Shown one piece after another: positions 1-7,667 of a stretch of 10,817 nucleotides of DNA. The translations under genes and the position numbers were made by a program. Below the pieces are notes generated by a model. That model saw nothing but the letters and a program-made list of their open reading frames with translations. It was not told the origin of the DNA and searched no databases. The DNA is taken from assembly GCA_004000155.1 (NCBI GenBank), contig RCSS01000311.1, positions 1 to 10,817 of the forward strand, read 5' to 3'. The DNA comes from Tubulinosema ratisbonensis. Taxonomy: Eukaryota; Microsporidia; Tubulinosematidae. The first letter of the stretch is position 1. Every line of letters starts with the position of its first letter.

Positions 1-1784
1 AATTGCTGTAATGAATAAGTAAGAAGATAATATTAAAAAAATTTCAAAAATCGATTGCTAACTTTGATTATTATAAACGTATGTAAACAAAATTCACATT
101 AATTTAGATGGTAAATTTCAGGAAATTTGTATCATCACAAAATCAAATAGCAGTTATATTCAAATGATATGAACAACAGAATAAATGTTGAATAAAATTA
201 GATCTAATTTTTTTTTATTTTATTTCTATTTTGTTGTTCTTCATTGTTACCCAAATTCAACTTTTGTTTTTTAATAATTTTGTTCAAAAAATAGAACTTC
301 TGTTATTTAAGCGACCATTTTATGTCGTGATAGTATTATATAAAGGCATAGCAAAAAATATTCTTATAGAAATCCTATTTCTATTAAATAATAAAAATGT
401 CTTAAAAACAGCATTTTTGTTATTAAGATGAAATTTTTTTTAATCAAAACAAATTAAATATGCAAATAAATAAATAAAAATGACTTTGGTGTTGTATATA
501 TTTTAAAATACATTTGGTTTACAGTAATTCTTTTTAAAAAATATTCTTTTTGTTGACTTTTGTGAACATAGGCTATCTTTTTTTTGAGCATAATAAAAAG
601 TTTTCATCCAAACCCTCTTTTAGAAATAATAATTTAAATTTTTAGTTTTACAACAATATATTTTTCACAATCAAAAAAGTTTTCATTTCTTGAAAACCTC
701 GTTCGAAAAAATTTATAAAAGTTTTATTTTAGATGTATTTACAAGTTTAGTCTTTATTTATAAGCTTGAAATACCAAATATAACGAAATAGGTAAATGAT
801 GAGTTTTTTTAATGATATTCGCTTACATAGAAAGATAAGAATAAGATTTACCTTGTATTTATATACATTAAGATTATAATCTTCTTCATCAGTCTCAAAG
901 CAGTTTTATCTGCTTTAAATAGACAATATCTAAGCTCAAAAATGTTAATGTAATTACATGAACATTTTTATGCTTAGATATTTTTCAATACATAGGCAAA
1001 ATTTATTAAAATACCATTTATTTATCAGATCCGCAAACTTAAAAAATGTGATGATTTTATTTTTGACAAAAGAATGATTTAGATTTAACATTTTATTCTC
1101 GGTGAATTTATAAGTCCATTTTGAAGTTTTAGGTAGTTTTTAATTAGAGCAAAATATTATAAGGATAAAAAAAAGGGGGTCTAAACTTAATTAGGACATG
1201 ATAAAAAAGCTATATTGGAGATTCTGTTAGTAATCAAACTATTGCATAGTTAAAATAAATAAAATATTAACAAATTAACTTAAACATATGCTCTTTAGTT
1301 TTTTACAGATTAAATCTTATCTAAAAGGATGCAAAAAAAATCATAATCTTCATTGTTTCTTTATTGTAATAAAAGTAATCATTTGCAAAACACAAAGGTT
1401 TTCAGTAATTACAAAAAACAATTCACATCGACCATTAAATTAGGTAATTGTTTCATATCGTTATAAAAAAGGATATATTCTCTAAAAACTTATAAAATAA
1501 GTAAGCAATAAATAATCGAATAAAGGATTTACTTTTCTAAAATTTCATAAAACTCATATGAAACAACAAAAACTCATTTTTAAAGTTGTGTTTTGTAAAA
1601 TACTTAAAATTACTTGCTTTCTTAATTAATTAAAAAAAATTCTAAAGATATTGGTTTGAAAGAATTAAATTGTTTTAAAATGTATAAAAGTATTTCTAAA
1701 AAGGTTAACAAATATATAATTCTTTTTTTTTATTGTTTTATCTTAAATTAGCATTTATACTTCAAATCAGAATATTAACCCCTA
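1..1784. other. AT-rich stretch without a supportable gene
   Basis: Apart from the palindrome at 925-982 I see nothing that can be called. A stop-free run at 231-431 on the plus strand has no ATG, begins in a T-rich tract and has no start signal. Such runs are expected by chance at this base composition. A minus-strand tract at about 1000-1240 reads as fairly varied protein broken by many TAA codons and may be gene debris. No tRNA, rRNA or CCC-ATG start is visible. Confidence 0.6.
925..982. repeat. 58-bp imperfect palindrome
   Basis: Positions i and 1907-i pair across the whole stretch with only three mismatched pairs (936/971, 937/970, 947/960). The centre is the perfect 12-bp palindrome ATGTAATTACAT at 948-959. 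The arms include ATATCTAAGC and GCTTAGATAT, so the symmetry is not just A/T monotony. It lies in a gene-free stretch and could be a small fold-back element, a cruciform, or a bidirectional protein-binding site. The sequence does not decide between these. Confidence 0.75.
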
Positions 1785-2178
1785 AATTTTAAAAAAAAAT
1801 TCAAGGATGTCATGTAAAAAAATGGCTTTATACAGCTTAGAGAACTTTAGATATGCTAGAAGAGCAAAAACAGTCAATAAATAGTACAAAACATTAGTAT
1901 TGTTATGAATAATGAGATTTAAGTACTAAAAAAAAACATGGTTGCTGTTTTTTATGAGAAAAGACTTTTTTGTTTAATAAATTTATCAGGTATAAATACA
2001 ATGTGCACTTTAAAGAATGCCAATAACCTTTTTTTACTGCTTCTTTCTTAAAATGAAAAGCTATCCATTTGTAGTAGTAGTATTTTGAGATCTTTGCATT
2101 AAAAGAAGCCTGCCATTTACAATATGAACAAGAAATCCGATTTCCTAATCGTATAAACATAAATTTAATACAATGTTT
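1785..2178 (-). pseudogene. Relic of a Merlin/IS1595 (ISXO2-like) transposase, N-terminal part
   Basis: Two overlapping minus-strand frames look like pieces of one gene. The first is open from 2178 to 1906 (ATG at 2160). It has a CxxC pair (SCSYC), a YYYYKW segment, then KKGYW followed by a hydrophobic helix ending in LLNKK. The second, 1925-1785 (47 codons), begins just beyond a run of nine T and reads IIHNNTNVLYYLL and on. This order matches what I know of the N-terminal region of Merlin/IS1595-type transposases: a zinc-binding CxxC, an aromatic W-C pair, a basic K-x-G-[ST]-W-F box, a helix, then an N-T-V-x-x-W-Y segment. The second cysteine pair is missing and no DDE catalytic region follows, so the copy is dead. 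The frame change at the homopolymer could be mutation or sequencing error. The family assignment is by remembered pattern only. The alternative is a small lineage-specific gene of 85 codons, which I think less likely. Confidence 0.4.
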
Positions 2179-2759
2179 TTAAGCAAATGAAAAACAATCA
2201 AAATAAAATTAAGAAAAAATAACGCCGGAAAAAATGAATGTCAATCTAAAAATATAAATTTAGAGCCTAAAGATGGATTTATATTTTTTTTTGCAATTAA
2301 TATTTTTATTATTGCTATTTCAACTCTCTGTCTTATAAATTTGAAAAGTGTTAAATGTATTTACAAAAATTAAATATCGATTTTAATGAGGAAATTCCAA
2401 ATTACCCTCTTGTTTATTAAAAAATTTTATATAAAAATTAACGAAAACATGTAAAATCATTAAAATCTAATCTAAGACAGTTACTTTATAGCATGAGTTT
2501 AATAAGAATGAATGAAGAGCTCATCATATAATCCCAAACAAGAGTATTTATTAATGCTCCGTCTTAAATATTCAGTGCGATAAAAAAAAGTATCCATTGG
2601 CTAAAGTAACAAACTGCGAAACTCATATTATAAAGCTAATCATGCCGAAGCTTGCCAAAACTCTAAAATTCAAAAATAGATTTCAAAAAATATAATTTAA
2701 AAAAATGTTTTTTACAATTTACATCTGAGTAGAAAGTAAAGATGTTTTAAAAAAATAGA

Positions 2760-3287
2760 ATGAAAATTTTATATTATAGTTTTTAAAGAAAACAAGGATA
2801 TTTACTCGAAGAGGTTGTAATAAGTAAAATCAAATACTTTTATCCCGAACAAAAAATTGTGAAAAGATCTATTTTAATAAAAAATTTAGATATTATAATA
2901 GAAAAAGGCATCTTTGATAAATTTATTGAGAAATGCAATATCTATTTTAGTTTAAAATAATGCAAAGGAAACAGGTATAAAATAAATTTTGTAGATGCGA
3001 GAGAGTATGTAAACACAAGCCTTCAATTATTGATATAAATAGATTTTTATTATTGTATGTTTTTTTCAGATATTGCTTACAGAAAAGAATTATTAATTAG
3101 GATAAATCTACATTCTTAAAGGATTTTATATGCCTCTCTGAATTTTAAGAATGTTATTCAAAAAACATTATTCATAAAATAGAAAAGAAGGCAAAAAATT
3201 TTAGTTCTTTTGTCTGTTCTTATGTTAATTTTGTTAGATCGTAAAGATGCGTACACATATTATACAGTAAAATCTATAATTTTTTAA
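2760..3287 (+). pseudogene. Decayed plus-strand reading frame, unknown product
   Basis: One plus frame from ATG 2760 to TAA 3285-3287 runs 175 codons with only five internal stops (TAA at 2784, 2958, 3036, 3117; TAG at 3180), where about fifteen would be expected at this composition. The longest open piece, 2787-2957, is 57 codons with a varied, protein-like composition (for example YFYPEQKIVKRS and EKGIFDKFIEKC). The next piece includes FVDAREYVNTSLQ. All five stops are TAA or TAG, one C-to-T change away from CAA or CAG. I recognise no family. The same frame may extend upstream to an ATG at 2493, but stops are denser there. No CCC start motif is visible. It could be chance in a slightly GC-richer patch, but a gene decaying by point mutation without frameshifts explains it better. 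Confidence 0.4.
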
Positions 3288-4097
3288 ATGATTAAATGTT
3301 ATGTTATAAAATAGATAAAAAAAATACAATAGCAAATCTTAGTTTTAAATAAACTCTTAAAAAGTATTTTTTTATTTCAATTTTTAATCATAATGTAATT
3401 TTTTTCATAAGTACTAACTTGATGTTATAAATATTATTGTAAGAGTTAAATATATTTTATAATAATTCAAGGTGTATTAATTAAATTTGGGGTAAAAAAA
3501 ATATGGATAGATACAATTATTTAGTTTAAAAAATCTTTATTTTCAAAGCTATATAGATTATTAAGTTTATCATATTTACTTGTTATATTTGTATTTATCT
3601 TTATATTATCTAAAAAATTATCTTCGTTTTTATTTTCGAACAAAATTATGTGTTTCCCATATTAATTTTAAAATTTTTTTACTTCCAAATGAAATACAAA
3701 ACATTTTACTAATACAAATAGGTATAATAAACATGGTTAATAGTTAATATTAAGATATAATATTTAGTTTTTTTTGATATTGTATTTAGTAAACGAACAG
3801 ATCATTATATTGATATCTCCAAAGATTTTTTGTTTCACTAAAAGTTTTTAAGTTATTAACTTGATTTTGTCTTATGACACTGGTAATAAAGAATTTTTAG
3901 AAAATGAAACTGATCCTTTTTCTATCTATTAAATTTTAATAAAATGAATTATTTTCTACGATAATAAGATTTATTTTATATAAGTGTTAGTGAATAATTT
4001 TTAAATGAATTGTTTTGCTTATATAAACATTTAATTGATTGTTAAATATTTCGTTGGTATGGTTATTCCTTTTCAATCACAAGTTTTCATAATTTTC

Positions 4098-4133
4098 CAA
4101 CCCAAAAATTTTTTATTTGTCAAATTTGGGTTG
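4098..4133. repeat. 9-bp perfect hairpin
   Basis: CAACCCAAA (4098-4106) and TTTGGGTTG (4125-4133) are perfect reverse complements around an 18-nt AT-rich loop. The three G:C pairs in a row are unusual for this spacer. No adjacent gene is visible to give it a role as a terminator or regulatory site. Confidence 0.5.
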
Positions 4134-5525
4134 TGTTGTAAATGAACAATACAAAAACATATTAAAATCTCTCTAAAAAATCATAAAATAAACAAACATT
4201 AATCAAAATAATATTTTGTTGATTTTTTTACGAATATTATGTATAAAAAAGATAATCATTGTTGTAATTACTATTATTACAATAAAAATATTTAAAAAAA
4301 GACCTAGGATAAAAAGATAAACTAAAAAAAAGGTTCTAGCAAAGATTTTTTTATTAGAACAATTTTAGACCTAACAAAAACAAATCCTTGACAAATAAAA
4401 ATAAAAATTTTTTCGATAATTGAAATCAGTAAAAATAACCATACGAGAGCTAAGTTTTACTTTCTTTCAAATGCTTTATTCACTTCGTAAGCTCTAATTA
4501 CAAGTTTTATTTAAAAATTAGGCTCCATGAAATCCATATTTTTAAATTTCCTTTATTTACTCATAAATTACAGATTAACATTTACACTCATTTTATATAA
4601 AACTTAAAAAAATATTTTATTAGTGAAATTAAAAAATGCGTGTTTTAAATATTCTTTAATAAAAAAACTTTTAATTTGTAAAAATCTAATCATTTATAAA
4701 ATCTGAATAAGAAAAAAAATTCTTCAGCCTTTGCTGTATTAAAAAATTCTAGTTTTCCCATATATATTTTCAATTTACTTACCATAAAAACTTGACATTA
4801 TTTCTAATTTTATTTATTTGTTTTTAGTAATTACCCATTGCAATAATCTCGATTCTTGTTTCTTTAATCGTTTTAAAAATAAAAAACTCCTTTTATTATA
4901 CAATATAATTTACTTTTTTTATAAGTCTAAGACTCTTTGTGTAAAAGTTAACCTTAAAATTTGATTCAAAAAAATATTTGAATTGTTAAAATTTATATTT
5001 TTATTTCCGGCTTTTCGAAAATAATTTATTAAAAATAAACTTTAAAAAACGTTTAGTTAAAACAAAGTTTAACAAAAAAAATTATAAAATCTTTTTATGT
5101 TTTACTGAGTCACACGTTTTTTTGAAGAAACATTATTTTTATCTTTGTTTAGTTATATTAAAGTAATACAACCTTAACTATTTGATAATTCCTTTACTTT
5201 ATTATCACCAAAAAAATAAAAACAAAAGACTAAATCAAACATTTTTATGATTTCATTCTTTAAAATATATTTTTTTTTAATTTTAAATACTTTTTACCAC
5301 AAAAACCAAGTATTTAATTTTAATAACACAAATAAATGATTAAAAAAATAAATATTTTATACCACACTTTATTCTTTATTTCCATTATAAATTATTAAGT
5401 ATTTATTTTTAATTATACCTGTTTTATTTACTTTAAAAACAAAGAATTTTTTTCTGATTTTAACTTTAAAAGGAAAATTGTTTTTTTTTAAACTATAATT
5501 TATTTAAAATTTACCTTTAAAGATA

Positions 5526-5559
5526 AAATCTTAGATTTATTATTAAAGATCTAAGATTT
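5526..5559. repeat. 11-bp perfect hairpin
   Basis: AAATCTTAGAT (5526-5536) and ATCTAAGATTT (5549-5559) are perfect reverse complements separated by 12 nt. The hairpin lies about 190 nt downstream of the minus-strand eL39-like relic. Its role, if any, is unknown. Confidence 0.55.
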
Positions 5560-5749
5560 AGTTTCCTGAACAAAGTTTGATTTAATTCCATAAAATGTGT
5601 ATGTTTTTAATGTCTTTTAATTTAAAGCATCTAATTTTAAATTAATCATAAAAAAATTAATCTATTTATTTTATAATTAAATTTCATTAAGAAAATTGTC
5701 GTACTCATTGGTAAAGACCTAAAAAGAATGTGTTTTAAGTAAATTAAGT

Positions 5750-5803
5750 TTATAAAAACAGTTTTCTTAAGGTTTTATTCAATGTTTCTCTGTGGCTGCT
5801 CAT
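5750..5803 (-). pseudogene. 5' fragment resembling ribosomal protein eL39
   Basis: An ATG at 5803 on the minus strand opens only 17 codons before TAA (5752-5750). The peptide begins MSSH, then continues basic with R5, K10, R13 and K14. Vertebrate eL39, a 51-residue large-subunit protein lining the exit tunnel, begins with the same four residues followed by a K/R-rich helix, so I read this as the start of an eL39 gene. The conserved remainder (NRPIP-type motif, W, RYN, RRxWRR) is absent in frame. A weak RSLP appears about 45 nt further on in another frame. The start region is textbook microsporidian, with CCCC 3 nt before ATG and a TATA-like box. It is either a broken copy, with the working gene elsewhere, or a gene whose coding continues through an unrecognised intron, although no GTAAGT is visible. 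Confidence 0.4.
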
Positions 5804-5821
5804 CTGGGGATGGGTATAAAA
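5804..5821 (-). promoter_or_regulatory. Microsporidian-type start region: TATA-like box and CCC motifs
   Basis: Read on the minus strand, TTTTATACCCATCCCCAG leads straight into ATG. CCCC at 5806-5809 lies three to six bases before the start codon, a second CCC lies at 5812-5814, and a TATA-like TTTTATA at 5815-5821 precedes them. In a region of long A/T runs this is the most GC-rich spot for kilobases. It matches the CCC-type signal known upstream of strongly expressed microsporidian genes. Confidence 0.55.
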
Positions 5822-6169
5822 TTTTTCTAAATAAATAATTCTTTGAATTATTTAAATTATTATTTTTGTTATACTGAGGTTTATAACAAAAAGATAAGAT
5901 AAAAGATTAATATTTTTTTACTTTCTTACCTAAATATAAAATTTTTTTATATTTTTTCTTAAATTTTCTAACCTCTTTTATTATAAAAAATATTTTTTAA
6001 AAATTTATCCTAAAATCTTTTCCATCACTAAAACAAAAGTTAAAGGAAATAAAAAAATATTTATTTAAAAATCTTTTTATAGATGAAAGAGAAATATTTT
6101 TTTTAAGATTGATTAACCACTTTTCACAAAAAAAATCAAATATGTAAACAAATAAATTTTAATCAATTT
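5822..6169. other. AT-rich spacer without visible gene
   Basis: This is the downstream flank of the secreted-protein gene that ends at 6170. It is dominated by A/T runs. I see no open frame, hairpin or start signal here beyond the small start region just to the left. Confidence 0.6.
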
Positions 6170-6643
6170 TTAATAAAATAAAATATTTCTTACCCAATTA
6201 CAAATACTTAAATAAAAGGAATAACATTTTTCACCAATACTAACAAAAATATTCTTATTTTGTATAATTGTTTGTAATTTTGGATCATCCTTAATAGGTT
6301 TTTGTTTAACATCAGTCTTTTTTTCTTCTGGTGTTGGTGGATTAGGTTGTTTCTTAGGTTTATCAACCTTTTTTGTTAACTTTGAGGGATCGATAGGGTT
6401 CATCCCCATTTCTTTAAATAAGTTTCTTACAAAAAACTCTAGTGCAACTTTACCCTCATCACTTATATCTCTTTCATTATCGTTTATCTCAGAATGGTTT
6501 GGAGGCTTATCAGCTCTTCTCTCGTTCAAAGACTCTCTTGCTCTTTGTAAAATAAAGTGTCTTTTCGTTGAGTTGGATGAACATTGTGAAATAGTAATTT
6601 GAGAAATGTAAAATAAATAAATTACCAAGGTTTTTAAAAACAT
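6170..6643 (-). CDS. Predicted secreted lysine/proline-rich protein (family member A)
   Basis: 157 residues, not recognised as a known family. Residues 1-20 form a clear signal peptide (MFLKTLVIYLFYISQITISQ), with cleavage likely near C21. Residues 27-62 are charged. Residues 63-80 (VALEFFVRNLFKEMG core) look helical. Residues 84-120 are rich in K and P (KKVDKPKKQPNPPTPEEKK). Residues 131-157 form a hydrophobic, aromatic C-terminal tail with C140 and C148 and the ending NWVRNILFY. The start is well supported: ATG 6643 is preceded immediately by CCC (6646-6644). The gene at 7668-8504 has a similar tail, so the two probably form a small family, with a kilobase of inverted repeats between them. 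Export from the parasite cell is inferred from the signal peptide. The tail could be a membrane-binding helix, but it is too polar to be a sure transmembrane anchor. A GPI signal is unlikely because no long hydrophobic stretch ends the protein. Confidence 0.8.
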   Translation of the reverse strand: MFLKTLVIYLFYISQITISQCSSNSTKRHFILQRARESLNERRADKPPNHSEINDNERDISDEGKVALEFFVRNLFKEMGMNPIDPSKLTKKVDKPKKQPNPPTPEEKKTDVKQKPIKDDPKLQTIIQNKNIFVSIGEKCYSFYLSICNWVRNILFY

Positions 6644-6650
6644 GGGCTCT
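6644..6650 (-). promoter_or_regulatory. CCC motif abutting the start codon
   Basis: On the minus strand AGAGCCC runs directly into ATG 6643. CCC (6646-6644) immediately before the start is the microsporidian start-proximal signal. It fixes the start at the first residue of the signal peptide. No AUG-distal leader is needed. Confidence 0.65.
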
Positions 6651-6670
6651 TTTTTATTTTGATATTAAAT

Positions 6671-6783
6671 AATATTTTAGGTAATTATAATTAAATTAAT
6701 AAATTTTAATTTAATTTCTTTTATAGTTTGCTGCCATCAAAGTGTACAAACAAAATAATTTAATTATAATTACTTAAAATATT
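6671..6783. repeat. Inverted repeat with 28-bp arms, 27/28 matched
   Basis: The arms are 6671-6698 and 6756-6783. They differ at one position and enclose a 57-nt loop that contains a less AT-rich stretch (TTTGCTGCCATCAAAGTGTA). A second, overlapping symmetry begins with TGTACAAA at 6743 and ends with ATTTTGTACA at 6790. The structure starts 28 bp upstream of the secreted-protein start at 6643, so it may be a short fold-back element or part of that gene's upstream region. Confidence 0.75.
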
Positions 6784-6936
6784 TTGTACAGATATACATT
6801 TTTTTTGTTTAATATTGCTTTTAGCGAAATCGATTTTTTATATCCAAATTTTTATTGGATAAATGTTAAAAAGATTTACATTATTTCGAAGTATGACTAA
6901 TTTTATAAAGCCATGGTTTACCACATGTTTTTTTAT

Positions 6937-7495
6937 GAATAAGTTTTATCATTTTATATAGGAAGTATAGAAAAAGATCTTCGTATGGATTTCCCATCCT
7001 TAAATTTTAAAAAAAAATTAGGTTTAATTAAACTTATGTTAAATCATAAAAAAATGTTCTGAGAACTGGGAATCTACCTAAATTCAGGTATTTTAATAAA
7101 ATTAATTGCAATTTCCTTCTTTATCTATCCTTCTTATAAACAATATTGGTATCTAATATTTTTTTTGTTTTGATTGAAATAATTATTAAAAATCTTACGA
7201 CAGAAATATTAATTAGCATATTTTTTTAAATTGCCTTATCCTATTTGAAGATTTATCTAATAATTGTTTAGTTTACCTTTATAACATAATCTTCTATTCA
7301 TAATTTAAATTTCCTTTTTTAGTAAATTATTTTCTTATAATTTAATAAAAATAATACTTTTAGTTTATAAATTATTTAAACTAAATCAATTATTTTTATT
7401 AAATTATAAGAAAACAATTTTTTATTGCATAGAGATGGAAAATCCATACAAAGATCTTTTGCTATACTTTCTATATAAAATAATAAAACTTATTC
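6937..7495. repeat. Pair of 62-bp inverted copies, about 92% identical
   Basis: The segment 6937-6998 is repeated in inverted orientation at 7434-7495, with 57 of 62 positions matching. Four of the five differences are transitions. The copies contain non-monotonous sequence such as AGTATAG, AAGATCTT and GTATGGATTT. They enclose about 435 bp, including the 97-bp palindrome near the right copy. They could be terminal inverted repeats of one non-autonomous element or two copies of a short dispersed repeat. No transposase is encoded between them. Confidence 0.75.
7324..7420. repeat. 97-bp palindrome with 26-bp perfect arms
   Basis: The arms 7330-7355 and 7389-7414 are exact reverse complements. 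On the same axis (i + j = 7744) the symmetry resumes inward with TTTAGTTTA/TAAACTAAA (7359-7367 and 7377-7385) and outward for five pairs past one mismatch. A hairpin or cruciform of this size would be very stable even though it is AT-rich. It lies 14 bp left of the right copy of the 62-bp inverted repeat. Confidence 0.8.
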
Positions 7496-7510
7496 TATCA
7501 TAAAGATTAG

Positions 7511-7640
7511 TTGTATTTTTTATTTTTTTTTGTATGACTGACATAATTTTTAAGAACATTTTAATCAAAAAGTTTTATAGAAATAAATTATTTCATGTTG
7601 ATATTTTACCAAAATTATGTCAATCATACAAAAATACAAT
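7511..7640. mobile_element. MITE-like element with about 30-bp terminal inverted repeats
   Basis: The segments 7527-7550 and 7611-7634 are inverted copies with 23 of 24 positions matching, including GTATGACTGACATAATTTT. The symmetry continues outward as TTGTATTTTT (7511-7520) against AAAATACAAT (7631-7640) if a 10-nt T-rich insertion on the left is allowed. The whole is about 130 bp and encodes nothing. Size and architecture fit a miniature inverted-repeat element. A truncated direct copy of the terminal motif (GTATGACTAATTTTATAA) sits at about 6891. I see no convincing target-site duplication. Confidence 0.5.
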
Positions 7641-7667
7641 AATTAAATTTCTTTTTTTAACTAATAT

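Larger units (their letters stand above)
3290..5749. other. Homopolymer-rich AT spacer with possible gene debris
   Basis: No intact gene is visible in this 2.4-kb stretch. It is made largely of A and T runs. Local less-AT patches (3503-3720, 3764-4140, 4420-4600) read as protein-like strings in one plus frame, interrupted by many stops. Around 4420-4600 all three plus frames are open, which shows how little that observation proves. Two clean hairpins are noted separately at 4098-4133 and 5526-5559. I found no tRNA-like cloverleaf and no start signal comparable with those of the real genes. Confidence 0.5.

Noticed and set aside
231..431. 66-codon open run on the plus strand
   Set aside because: It begins with TTG rather than ATG, lies in a T-rich tract giving mostly F, L, I and K, and has no start motif. 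Runs of this length are expected a few times by chance in 10.8 kb of such AT-rich sequence.
1160..1230. GGGGG run at about 1175 followed by an ATG at 1198
   Set aside because: The frame from that ATG closes after ten codons and nothing downstream resembles a protein.
2760..4190. Reassignment of TAA/TAG to glutamine to explain the interrupted frames
   Set aside because: eL34 and the other real genes end at TAA, and microsporidia use the standard code. Decay of dead genes is sufficient.
4420..4600. Possible gene fragment in a long open stretch
   Set aside because: All three plus frames are open here at once, so openness reflects local composition rather than coding.
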